Assembly: GCA_018969565.1 (NCBI GenBank)
Contig: JAGWYC010000003.1
Coordinates: 1 to 23,363, forward strand
Length of the DNA: 23,363 bases
Source of the DNA: Bacteroidota bacterium
GTDB taxonomy: Bacteria > Bacteroidota > Bacteroidia > NS11-12g > UBA955
Reading direction: 5' to 3'
Shown here: positions 6,563 through 13,941 of the stretch, in pieces
Position numbering within the stretch: the stretch's first letter is position 1
Layout: every line of letters starts with the position of its first letter
The notes under the pieces: model-generated
The model's database searches: none
What the model saw: only the letters and a program-made list of their open reading frames with translations
What the model was told of the DNA's origin: nothing
Program-made: the position numbers and the translations under genes

Positions 6563-8886
6563 CAACGTCTGATTTGTGCCTGCAATTCCTGCTCGAATAC
6601 CTTCATGTAACGCTGCATCACTTCATCGCATTCGGTATCGGTGAGGGTGCGCTCATCCAGGCCAAACTGAAAGGAAATAGCATAAGATTTTTGACCGGGT
6701 TCCAGCGGTTTGCCTTCATACACATCAAAAAGGCGATATTCCCTCATGATGGGTGAAGCATGATTTCGTATCAGGGTTTCCACGCGGTCAAAAGCGCAGC
6801 CGGGTGGCAACACCAAACTCAGGTCGCGACGCATCAGCGGGAAACGCGAGGGCTCTACGAGGCGGAATGTGGTTTCCTTCATCTTCGCCATAAGTTCTTC
6901 CCAAGGGAAGATGGCGATATGCACAGGAATATTGATACCAAAACGATCGAGCAATTTGCGATCTACAGATTGAACCGGAATTTCCATATCGGTCTGCCCC
7001 AGCTTCCGCAGCAGTCCCTGAGCTACCGTTTTCAGATCATAGGGACCGGATGGCATCTGCTTCAACTCCCAGGTTTCAGGCCAGCGGTCTCCGGCGCTTA
7101 CCATCATGAGCTGCCATGATTCACTGCTGCCTTCCGGGGTCTTCTCATACACTTTACCCAATTCGAACAGCCTGATGCGACTGCTCTGCCGGTTGCGGTT
7201 ATAGGCCACGGCCTCCAGGGCCTGATAAACCAGAGACCCCCGCATCACATCCAGGTCGCTGCTCAGCGGATTGCTCAAATGCACCAGCTTCGCTTGCGCT
7301 TCCTCCGGGTAATAGGCCGAGGCGCTGAGGCTGTTGCTCATCATTTCGTGAAATCCATGGGCCGTGAGGTATTCCCGCATGCGCTGTTCTGCATCACGAC
7401 TCAATCGTTGCCCACCTGAAGTCAAGGACATGTGGATCTTGCCCGGCATGGGAATTTCATCATAGCCGTAAACACGAAGCACTTCTTCCACCAGATCAAT
7501 TTCCAGACTGATATCGTGCCTCCAAGAAGGGATGCTCACTTGCACCGCACCGGCATTTTCTTCGGGCTGCATGCCTAATTGCTTCAGAATTTCCACTACC
7601 CTGCTTCGGGGAATTTCTCCACCGGCAATCTTGCGCAGGCAGGCATCGCGCAGTTGCACCTTCCTCGGTTCCGGTTTCTGCTCAAACACCCCCGGCGTTC
7701 CTTCAATATGGCCGCCGGCCAACTCTACGATGAGCCCTGCTACACGCAAAAGCGCGTCGCGACAGGCTTCAGGGTCGGTGCCGCGCTCAAAACGAAAGGA
7801 CGCATCGGTGGACAAGCCATGCGTACGCGCGGTTTTACGCACCAGTCCCGGATGGAAACAGGCGCTCTCCAACACGATGGTATGGGTGTTTTCGGATACG
7901 CCGGTATCCTGACCGCCGAATACCCCGGCCAGGGCCAACAGCTTTTGCCCGTCGGCAATCACCAGTTCACCGCCTTTCATCTTGCGCTCCTGTTTGTCGA
8001 GGGTGGTCAGCAATTCCCCTTGCTTAGCAAGGCGCACGCTCAGGGTATCGCCGTGGATTTTACTTCTGTCGAAGGCATGAATGGGCTGCCCGGTTTCGTG
8101 CAGCACGAAGTTGGTGGCATCCACTATGTTGTTGATGGGGTTGATGCCGATGCTCAGCAGGCGGTTCTTCAGCCACTGCGGAGAAGGTTTCACAGTCACG
8201 CCACTGATGGGCAGGACCATGTACACCGAACACAGTTCCGGAGCTTCCACCTGAACGTTCAAAACTGGGTTGCCGGATGGCTCAGGCAAGGTGATGTTTA
8301 CTTCCGTAACGGGAATATGCGCCTTCAACTCGCGTATGATGCCGCGGTGCGAAGCCGCATCGCCGCGGTTCGGTGTCAGGCCGATGTCGAGCACTACGTC
8401 TTCTTCCACCCCGTGGTACAGGGCGAAATCCTGCCCCACCGGAGCATTTTCGGGAAGTACCATGATGCCTTCATGCGAACTGCCCAGGCCAATTTCGTCT
8501 TCAGCGCAAATCATGCCGCAACTGCGCTCGCCGCGTATTTTGGTTTCTTTGATTTCAAAAGGATTTCTAAAGAAAGGATGCAGGGTGGCGCCCACGGTGG
8601 CTACCACCACCTTCTGTCCGGCAGCTAAATTGGCAGCACCACATACGATGGGCAGTGGTTCTGCTCCGCCAACATCCACCAGCGTGCAACGCAAACGGTC
8701 GGCATTCGGATGCGGTTTCACTTCCAAAACCTTGCCGATAAGCAGTCCGCGCAAACCTCCACGCACCGATTCCCAGGTTTCAATGTGTTCCACTTCAAGC
8801 CCGGCCCGGGTAAGCAGGGAGTCCAGTTCCGCCGGGGTAGCCTTGAAATCAGCCAGGGTGCGCAGCCAGTTATAGGCAACTTTCAT
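6562..8886 (-). CDS. pheT: Phenylalanyl-tRNA synthetase beta subunit
   Basis: The 774-residue beta subunit of the alpha2beta2 cytoplasmic enzyme that charges tRNA-Phe. Order of domains: N-terminal MKVAYNWLRTLADF, the tRNA-binding OB fold (about 40-150) with KPHPNADRLRCTLVDVG and IVCGAANL, the B3/B4 editing domain (about 210-380) with RFERGTDPEACRDALLRV, the B5 domain (about 400-470), the catalytic-like core with NSLSASAYYPEEAQ and LSNPLSSDLDVMRGSL, and the C-terminal FDX-ACB anticodon-binding domain with SRFPLMRRDLSLVL. Length is normal. It has no pheS next to it, which is common in Bacteroidota. It is the first gene of the run to rny and the lipid kinase. A -7-like box ends 6 nt before the ATG. 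Confidence 0.98.
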   Translation of the reverse strand: MKVAYNWLRTLADFKATPAELDSLLTRAGLEVEHIETWESVRGGLRGLLIGKVLEVKPHPNADRLRCTLVDVGGAEPLPIVCGAANLAAGQKVVVATVGATLHPFFRNPFEIKETKIRGERSCGMICAEDEIGLGSSHEGIMVLPENAPVGQDFALYHGVEEDVVLDIGLTPNRGDAASHRGIIRELKAHIPVTEVNITLPEPSGNPVLNVQVEAPELCSVYMVLPISGVTVKPSPQWLKNRLLSIGINPINNIVDATNFVLHETGQPIHAFDRSKIHGDTLSVRLAKQGELLTTLDKQERKMKGGELVIADGQKLLALAGVFGGQDTGVSENTHTIVLESACFHPGLVRKTARTHGLSTDASFRFERGTDPEACRDALLRVAGLIVELAGGHIEGTPGVFEQKPEPRKVQLRDACLRKIAGGEIPRSRVVEILKQLGMQPEENAGAVQVSIPSWRHDISLEIDLVEEVLRVYGYDEIPMPGKIHMSLTSGGQRLSRDAEQRMREYLTAHGFHEMMSNSLSASAYYPEEAQAKLVHLSNPLSSDLDVMRGSLVYQALEAVAYNRNRQSSRIRLFELGKVYEKTPEGSSESWQLMMVSAGDRWPETWELKQMPSGPYDLKTVAQGLLRKLGQTDMEIPVQSVDRKLLDRFGINIPVHIAIFPWEELMAKMKETTFRLVEPSRFPLMRRDLSLVLPPGCAFDRVETLIRNHASPIMREYRLFDVYEGKPLEPGQKSYAISFQFGLDERTLTDTECDEVMQRYMKVFEQELQAQIRR

Positions 8887-8892
8887 AACTCG

Positions 8893-8900
8893 CGAAATTA
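8893..8900 (-). promoter_or_regulatory. -7-like box upstream of pheT
   Basis: Read on the minus strand this is TAATTTCG, five of six fixed positions of TAnnTTTG, with 6 nt to the pheT ATG. If used, the leader would be about zero to two nucleotides. Confidence 0.4.
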
Positions 8901-8957
8901 GCCATTCCCGCCGCTAAAAATACATGGCAGGGCGGCGCGCCTGCGTAAATTGCAGCC

Positions 8958-9563
8958 ATGAATATCGCAAGGGCCACAGCCTGGCTAATCAGCGGACTAT
9001 TTCATCCCTTGTTGCTGGGCTGTTTGCTGCCTTCTTCCTTGCTGTTTCTTGAACAGGCCGTTCAGGGTGTTTCCTATTGGGCCTCAGGCCAGGCGCTGCT
9101 CTGGACCGGAATGTTCGTTGTACCTGCATTGTTGTTGCTTATGCTGAAGAAACAAGGACGCGTGCAAAGCCTCATGCTTCATATTCGCGAGGAGCGCAAT
9201 GTGGTTTATGTGATTTCTTTCCTGTGGTTCTTCATTTTTACAGCCATGATGCAATTGCTCAGCGCCTTCGGAGCGCAAAGCGGTGTTTATGGCTTGCTGT
9301 GGCTCAATACCCTCAGCGCCTTGATTTTATGGCAGGTGAACGCCCGATTTCATAAAGTCAGCGCGCATGCTACGGCAGGCAGTGCACTGATGGTTTATCT
9401 GGCGTTTATTTTTCCCTGGAAGGAATGGATCATCGCGATGATCCTGATCTTCTTGCTGGTTGTTGCTGCAAGGGCGGTGCTGAAGGCGCACAGTATGGCT
9501 GAGCTGATTTCCGGTACTGTATGCGGTGCCCTGGCTGCGGCCTTGGTGTTGTGGCTGCGCTGA
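8958..9563 (+). CDS. PAP2-like integral membrane protein
   Basis: A 201-residue protein with about six hydrophobic segments (near residues 8-30, 45-63, 83-104, 108-127, 141-152 with 157-172, and 183-200). Two polar spots match the second and third motifs of PAP2 phosphatases in spacing: HKVSAHATA (His137, where PAP2 has SGH) and ARAVLKAHSMAE (Arg172, His178, with Glu182 in place of Asp). The first PAP2 motif (KxxxxxxRP) is not clear; HIREERN near residue 75 is the nearest candidate. It therefore looks like a divergent PAP2-type lipid phosphatase relative, active or not. It is divergent from pheT across a 71-nt gap and is followed 49 nt later by an enoyl-CoA isomerase gene. Confidence 0.75.
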   Translation: MNIARATAWLISGLFHPLLLGCLLPSSLLFLEQAVQGVSYWASGQALLWTGMFVVPALLLLMLKKQGRVQSLMLHIREERNVVYVISFLWFFIFTAMMQLLSAFGAQSGVYGLLWLNTLSALILWQVNARFHKVSAHATAGSALMVYLAFIFPWKEWIIAMILIFLLVVAARAVLKAHSMAELISGTVCGALAAALVLWLR

Positions 9564-9612
9564 AGGCGATGCCATGCCCAGCCTTTATATTCGCCCCGTT
9601 AAGCATAAAACC

Positions 9613-10395
9613 ATGGAATTTACCTGCATCCGCTACGAAGTTGAAGGGGGCATAGCCCGCATCACCCTGAACCGTGAAGAAGTGTTTAATGCGTTCAACG
9701 ACGCGCAGAGCTACGAGTTGCAGGATGCCCTGAAACAGGCCACCCGCGATGAACAGGTGCGCGTAGTGGTACTTACCGGAGCGGGTAAGGCCTTCTGCAG
9801 CGGACAGGACCTGAAGGCCATTGCCAACAGCGGACAGCGTTCACTAAGCGAGTCGCTGTACAAACGCTACAATCCCATCATCCGGGCCATGCGCGAAATG
9901 CCAAAGCCCATCATCTGCCGCCTGAATGGCGTGGCAGCCGGAGCAGGTTGCTCCCTGGCCCTGGCCTGCGACCTGATTGTGGCTTCCGAACAGGCTTCGC
10001 TGATCGAAGTATTTGTGCATGTGGGGCTGGTACTGGACAGCGGATCCTCCTATTTCCTGCCGCGCGTAGTGGGTACCCAGCGTGCCTTTGAACTGGCTAC
10101 GATGGGTTCTAAAGTGAGCGCAGCCCAGGCCCTGGAATGGGGTATGGTGAACCGCGTGGTAGCGCCCGAAGCCCTCGACCAGACCGTGAACGAGCTGGCA
10201 GCTTACTATGCTTCCGCCCCGACCAAGGCCATCGGACTGATGAAAAAGATGCTGAACCGCAGCTCTTATTCGGACCTGAACCAGATGCTGGAATACGAGG
10301 CCCACTGCCAGGAAATTGCAGGCCGCAGTGAAGATTACCGCGAAGGCGTTACGGCCTTCAACGAAAAAAGAAAGCCGGAATTCAAGGGCAGGTGA
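9613..10395 (+). CDS. Enoyl-CoA hydratase/isomerase family protein, PaaG-like
   Basis: A 260-residue cytoplasmic crotonase-fold protein (PF00378). The oxyanion-hole regions are AFCSGQDLKA (residues 60-69) and NGVAAGAGCSLALACD (105-120). At the catalytic site it has an Asp (Asp142 in GLVLDSGSSYFLPR) as in PaaG and delta3,delta2-enoyl-CoA isomerases, and lacks the glutamate pair of true hydratases. The likely reaction is therefore a double-bond shift or the PaaG epoxyphenylacetyl-CoA isomerisation. No other phenylacetate genes lie nearby, so the pathway is open. The frame extends back to 9526 inside the preceding gene, but the ATG at 9613 gives the standard family N-terminus. A weak -7-like TATATTCG lies at 9586-9593. 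Confidence 0.88.
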   Translation: MEFTCIRYEVEGGIARITLNREEVFNAFNDAQSYELQDALKQATRDEQVRVVVLTGAGKAFCSGQDLKAIANSGQRSLSESLYKRYNPIIRAMREMPKPIICRLNGVAAGAGCSLALACDLIVASEQASLIEVFVHVGLVLDSGSSYFLPRVVGTQRAFELATMGSKVSAAQALEWGMVNRVVAPEALDQTVNELAAYYASAPTKAIGLMKKMLNRSSYSDLNQMLEYEAHCQEIAGRSEDYREGVTAFNEKRKPEFKGR

Positions 10396-10841
10396 ATGGA
10401 CGCTTAATTTCATATACATAACTGCGCTCCAAAAAGCTTTTCGCTGAATTACGCAGCGCTTTGATTGTCGAGGGCGTGGATTCATGTATGGAATCACTAC
10501 GCTTGCCGGAGGTCGTTTGCACCCCGGATGAAGGCGCTTGCCCGTCATATAACGCCTGCCCCCCCCCGCTGATTTCGCACAACGGGCCTGCATAGCGCAA
10601 CTGGCAGCATGCCATCGAAAATGCAAGGTGTAGAAATCTGTCTCTGTACTGTACTTTTACTCCCTGCTTCCGGAGCAGTTTTTCTGATTTCTTCACCGGG
10701 TAGATAAGCCAACAGTTGCGTGGCTTATGTTATCTTTATCATACACCGATTGGTTATGTTTTGCAACTTGACAGCAGGGACAAAGCCCGGCCTTCGCCAT
10801 GGTGTGTATCATTTATTTTGGACAGATGTGATATTAAATTG
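10396..10841. other. 446-nt non-coding region upstream of the RhuM gene
   Basis: No convincing gene is seen. It holds a run of nine C (10559-10567), an 8-bp inverted repeat with a 9-nt loop at 10704-10728, and two direct copies plus one inverted copy of a GCAACT-type word (10598-10603, 10713-10720 inverted, 10763-10768). A TTTCGCAC...CATAGCG motif pair at 10573-10597 reappears downstream of the RhuM gene. The composition changes here from the gene-dense left side, and the region is a candidate left edge of an inserted segment. Confidence 0.5.
10704..10728. repeat. 8-bp inverted repeat, hairpin or binding site
   Basis: ATAAGCCA and TGGCTTAT form a perfect 8-bp inverted repeat with a 9-nt spacer (ACAGTTGCG minus its stem base overlap). 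It lies about 115 nt before the RhuM start. It could be a hairpin, an operator, or a recombination-related site; none can be chosen from sequence alone. Confidence 0.4.
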
Positions 10842-11873
10842 ATGATGAAAGAAACGAATAACCCACAACATAACGACATCATATTCTACAACACCCCCAC
10901 CGGTGATGTGAAAATAGAGGTGATTTTTAATGACGAAACCTTTTGGCTCACCCAGAAGCGGATGGCTGAATTGTTTGGTGTGGAAAGTCATACCATTACC
11001 TATCACTTAAAAGAGATTTACAAAACGGGTGAATTGGAGGAGTCGGCAACTGCTCGAAAAATTCGAGTAGTTCAAAAAGAAGGAACACGGGATGTAAGCC
11101 GGGATTTAGACTTTTACAATCTGGATGCCATAATAGCCGTGGGCTACAGGGTAAACAGCCATCAGGCTACGCAGTTCCGGATTTGGGCTACCAAAACCCT
11201 TAGGGAATTCATCATCAAGGGGTTTGTTCTGGACGATGAAAGGCTTAAACAGGGAAAACGCTTTGGCAAGGACTACTTTGACGAACTCCTGGAACGCATC
11301 CGGGAGATACGGGCCAGTGAAAGGCGTTTCTACCTAAAAATAACCGACATATACGAGCAGTGCAGTATTGACTATATCAAGGATGCTGTAATAACCCAAA
11401 ATTTCTTTAAAACGGTTCAAAATAAGTTGCATTGGGCCGTTACCGGCAATACTGCCGCAGAACTGATCGCAGGCCGAGCCGATGCCGCTCAACCCAATAT
11501 GGGCTTAACAACTTGGAAAAATGCCCCAAATGGGAAAATCCTGAAAACCGATATTGGAACCGCTAATAATTACTTACAGGAAAAGGAAATTAAAGAACTG
11601 GAACGAATCGTTACCATGTACCTGGATTTTGCTGAACTGCAAGCCGAAAGACAGATCCCGATGAAAATGGCAGATTGGGTTACCCGTTTGGATGCCTTCC
11701 TTCAATTCAACGAATACCAGATTTTAAAAGATGCCGGAAAAGTAAGCCATGAAGTGGCCATGAAACTGGCGGGGACTGAATACGAAAAATTCAGGGTCAT
11801 TCAGGATCGAAATTTTGTAAGTGATTTTGAGCATGAAATAAAGAAGATAAGTGAAAAACCAAAAAGGAAATAA
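10842..11873 (+). CDS. RhuM-family protein
   Basis: A 343-residue protein of the Virulence_RhuM family (PF13310), named after a Salmonella SPI-3 gene; the biochemical role of the family is not known. The N-terminal part has a winged-helix/HTH-like segment WLTQKRMAELFGVESHTITY (about residues 35-54), so DNA binding is plausible. The next block, LDFYNLDAIIAVGYRVNSHQ then FRIWATKTLREFIIKGFVLD, is the family signature. The C-terminal part is helical and Lys/Glu-rich. There is no signal peptide. The frame extends to 10716, but the double ATG at 10842/10845 gives the expected N-terminus. By eye the coding sequence is more A/T-rich than its neighbours and it stands alone between two long non-coding stretches, as is usual for these sporadic, island-borne genes. 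Confidence 0.88.
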   Translation: MMKETNNPQHNDIIFYNTPTGDVKIEVIFNDETFWLTQKRMAELFGVESHTITYHLKEIYKTGELEESATARKIRVVQKEGTRDVSRDLDFYNLDAIIAVGYRVNSHQATQFRIWATKTLREFIIKGFVLDDERLKQGKRFGKDYFDELLERIREIRASERRFYLKITDIYEQCSIDYIKDAVITQNFFKTVQNKLHWAVTGNTAAELIAGRADAAQPNMGLTTWKNAPNGKILKTDIGTANNYLQEKEIKELERIVTMYLDFAELQAERQIPMKMADWVTRLDAFLQFNEYQILKDAGKVSHEVAMKLAGTEYEKFRVIQDRNFVSDFEHEIKKISEKPKRK

Positions 11874-12014
11874 CTCAGCAGTTTCAACCCAATCAGCCCC
11901 CTTTCAAACCAGCAGTGTTAACCCGACTTTCGCACGCCATAGCGAGAAGCAGAATGGCCTTGCTATTATGCTGACCTGAGCGAGCAGCAAAAGACGGATT
12001 TCAAGGGATGTTGA

Positions 12015-12043
12015 TTTCCTCCGCAAAAAACACCCGGAGGAAA
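12015..12043. terminator. Strong hairpin between RhuM and the protease, possible terminator
   Basis: TTTCCTCCG and CGGAGGAAA form a perfect 9-bp stem with an 11-nt A-rich loop. No T-tract follows on either strand, so Rho-independent termination is not assured; a processing or boundary structure is another possibility. Confidence 0.4.
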
Positions 12044-12144
12044 GGCAACGCAGCGCAGGAAGTCCCAATCTTCAGCAAAACCTACTGCCGTCAAAATAAA
12101 ACTTCTACTTTCCCGCATCCATCGCAAACCACTGCATCATTCCC

Positions 12145-12152
12145 TAAATTTG
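12145..12152 (+). promoter_or_regulatory. -7 promoter box of the M43 protease gene
   Basis: TAAATTTG is a perfect match to TAnnTTTG. It ends 17 nt before the TTG start at 12170, and its position rules against translation starting at the ATG at 12008. A -33 TTTG at the expected spacing is not obvious. Confidence 0.5.
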
Positions 12153-12169
12153 TAACAAAGCTCCCTCAT

Positions 12170-13504
12170 TTGAAAACAACATTACTGCTTATTACCGGAG
12201 CCCTGCTCCTTCATAGCCAAGGCCTGAGCGCCCAGCAACAGAATCCTGAACCCTGCGGACAGGTGGAATACCAACGTCAGCTTGAGATGCAGCATCCCGG
12301 TTTTAAAGACCAAATGGACCGGGTGTACCGCATGGCTGCCGATTATGCCAACGGGGTCAGCCTGCGGAAAACCGTAGTTCCTGATACCGTGTTCACCATT
12401 CCGGTGGTATTTCACGTGCTGTACAATGTAGCTGCCGAGAACATCCATGATTCTCTGATTTACAGCCAACTTTTTGCCCTGAACCGGGATTTCAGGAAGC
12501 GCAATGCCGATACGAGCTCCATCCGAAACCTGTTTAAGCCTCGCGCCTCGGATACCAAGATTCAGTTCGTGATGGCCACCAAAGATCCCTCCGGAAAACC
12601 TACCACCGGGATTAATCGGGTTTCTACCACCAAGGCCACTTTCGGTTCGTTTAACCTTACCGACGACATGAAGTTTGCAAGCCGCGGCGGTACCGATGCC
12701 TGGAATACCTCGAAATACCTGAATATCTGGGTTTGTGACCTGAGCGTTCAAAATGTGGATGCCCTGCTGGGTTACGCCTATCCGCCCTACGATGCGCCCA
12801 ACTGGAACTCCGGTTCCTTCCCGCCCAGTCCGGACCACGAAGGCGTGGTGCTGCATTATAAAATTGTGGGCATCAACAACCCAAGGGCCACCGGCTCACT
12901 GGCCAACAGCCGCAACGGCCGCACCGCAGTGCATGAGGTAGGGCATTATCTGGGCCTCCGCCATATCTGGGGCGACCCGCCAAATGGTGTGAGCGGCTGC
13001 ACAGTTGATGACGGCATTGACGATACTCCATTGTGTGCCTCCCAAAGCAACTTCGACTGCAACAAGTCCCGCAATACCTGCAATACCGGCGCCGGCGATG
13101 AACCTGACCAGGTGGAAAACTACATGGACTACAGCTCGCATACTTGCCAGACCATGTTCTCCAAAAAGCAAATGAACATCATGCGTTTTTGTCTGGTGAA
13201 CTTCCGCAGCAATCTGTATCAGGCAGAAATCACCCGCGATACCGTCATCAGTGGCATCCGCCTGTTCCCCAACCCCAGCGTGGACGGAATCATTACTGTG
13301 GAAATCGAACCCTTCATGCTCAGCCAGCATCAGTACAGCCTGACCCTTACCGACATGAACGGCCGCGTGGTGCTGGATGCCACACCATGTAATCAGATGA
13401 GCCAGCGCATAGACCTGAGTCGTTTCAGCCGTGGCACCTATTACGCAGAGCTTCGCGACGAGCAAGGAACCATCGTGATTCGCGAGAAATTACTGCGCTT
13501 CTGA
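12170..13504 (+). CDS. Secreted M43-family zinc metalloprotease with T9SS sorting domain
   Basis: A 444-residue pappalysin-like metalloprotease (MEROPS M43). Starting from the TTG at 12170 gives a clean signal peptide (LKTTLLLITGALLLHSQGLS, cut near AQQ). The zinc motif HEVGHYLGLRH is at residues 255-265 (His255, Glu256, His259, His265), and the Met-turn is NYMDYSSHTCQTMF. Upstream is the family's IPVVFHVLYN strand. From about residue 362 to the end is a type A T9SS sorting domain (IRLFPNPSVDG ... LTDMNGRVV ... GTYYAEL ... REKLLRF). The protein is thus exported through the outer membrane and released or attached at the surface, where it degrades proteins or processes peptides. Its 3' end overlaps the convergent membrane-protein gene by 15 nt. 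The non-ATG start is inferred from the signal peptide and promoter. Confidence 0.93.
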   Translation: MKTTLLLITGALLLHSQGLSAQQQNPEPCGQVEYQRQLEMQHPGFKDQMDRVYRMAADYANGVSLRKTVVPDTVFTIPVVFHVLYNVAAENIHDSLIYSQLFALNRDFRKRNADTSSIRNLFKPRASDTKIQFVMATKDPSGKPTTGINRVSTTKATFGSFNLTDDMKFASRGGTDAWNTSKYLNIWVCDLSVQNVDALLGYAYPPYDAPNWNSGSFPPSPDHEGVVLHYKIVGINNPRATGSLANSRNGRTAVHEVGHYLGLRHIWGDPPNGVSGCTVDDGIDDTPLCASQSNFDCNKSRNTCNTGAGDEPDQVENYMDYSSHTCQTMFSKKQMNIMRFCLVNFRSNLYQAEITRDTVISGIRLFPNPSVDGIITVEIEPFMLSQHQYSLTLTDMNGRVVLDATPCNQMSQRIDLSRFSRGTYYAELRDEQGTIVIREKLLRF

Positions 13505-13858
13505 GCCGTTCTGCCCGGCAGAATTTCTGAGCCATTCCGTAAGGTAGAAATACAGCACGAATCCGATGCCGGCGTAGAAGAAAATCGAAGCCAGCGGTCG
13601 GGTTCCATCCTCGAAGAAAAACTCTCCGGCCATCCAGATAGAATTTCCCAGTATCCAACTGGTTACAGCCAGATTGTGAAACAACTCGCTGCGCAGATGG
13701 CGGCTTTTCCAGCTCAGGTAGAAAGCCAGAAAGACCGTGGGCAGCACCATCACCATGCCCAGAGGCTTGTACAGCATCAGCCAACAGAAATCCTTAAACA
13801 GCCAAAAAACAATATGCAGGTTTTCTTTGGCCCGGAGTTGCAGTGGTGTTATGCTCAT
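13490..13858 (-). CDS. Small integral membrane protein, function unknown
   Basis: A 122-residue protein with three or four hydrophobic segments (near residues 16-35, 36-50, 62-78 and 90-107). It begins MSITPLQLRAKENLHIVFWL; the frame extends to 13900, but the ATG at 13858 starts the conserved-looking AKENLHIVFWLFKDFCWLML block. Other recognisable pieces are KPLGMVMVLPT and FHNLAVTSWILGNSIWM. Similar unnamed membrane proteins occur in Bacteroidota, but no function is known to me. It is transcribed toward the M43 protease gene and overlaps its end by 15 nt, and is divergent from the aminopeptidase gene. A TTCTTTTG box lies 5 nt before its start. Confidence 0.75.
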   Translation of the reverse strand: MSITPLQLRAKENLHIVFWLFKDFCWLMLYKPLGMVMVLPTVFLAFYLSWKSRHLRSELFHNLAVTSWILGNSIWMAGEFFFEDGTRPLASIFFYAGIGFVLYFYLTEWLRNSAGQNGSEAQ

Positions 13859-13908
13859 GGCTTCAAAAGAAGAACAGATAAACGACAAACGAAAGCGCAA
13901 ATCCGGTG

Positions 13909-13940
13909 TTTATCATAAGGCTGCTTGATGGCTATCTTTG
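13909..13940 (+). promoter_or_regulatory. Promoter of the M1 aminopeptidase gene
   Basis: A TTTA (13909-13912) and a perfect -7 box TATCTTTG (13933-13940) are separated by 20 nt, the usual Bacteroidota spacing. The ATG at 13942 lies 1 nt past the box, with a second ATG at 13945 where transcription would be expected to begin. This implies a leaderless mRNA. Confidence 0.6.
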
Positions 13941-13941
13941 T

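Larger units (their letters stand above)
11874..12169. other. 296-nt non-coding region downstream of the RhuM gene
   Basis: No gene is supported: the open frame from 12008 into the M43 protease is best read as untranslated leader, since a signal peptide begins only at 12170. The region contains GTTAACCCGACTTTCGCAC...CATAGCG (11917-11944), similar to the motif left of the RhuM gene, a strong 9-bp-stem hairpin (12015-12043), and the protease promoter box (12145-12152). Confidence 0.5.

Noticed and set aside
7579..8628. Plus-strand open frame of 349 codons
   Set aside because: It is antisense to pheT, which is unmistakable; the frame follows from the codon composition of pheT and has no motif.
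10540..10620. Integron attC-like words (AACGCC, CACAACG, CGCAACT)
   Set aside because: No matching R'/R'' pair with correct spacing was found, no integrase is present, and no cassette array is visible.
10382..10696. Minus-strand open frame of 104 codons in the gap left of the RhuM gene
   Set aside because: It contains the nine-base homopolymer, has no recognisable motif, and overlaps the end of the enoyl-CoA isomerase gene. It is more likely a chance frame, though not strictly excluded.
12033..12043. CCCGGAGGAAA shared with 21799-21809
   Set aside because: An 11-base match between two places in 23 kb is expected many times by chance.
12008..12169. N-terminal extension of the M43 protease
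   Set aside because: A perfect promoter box lies within it and the signal peptide starts only at 12170.
12182..12856. Minus-strand open frame of 224 codons
   Set aside because: It lies entirely within the M43 protease gene on the opposite strand, with no family features.
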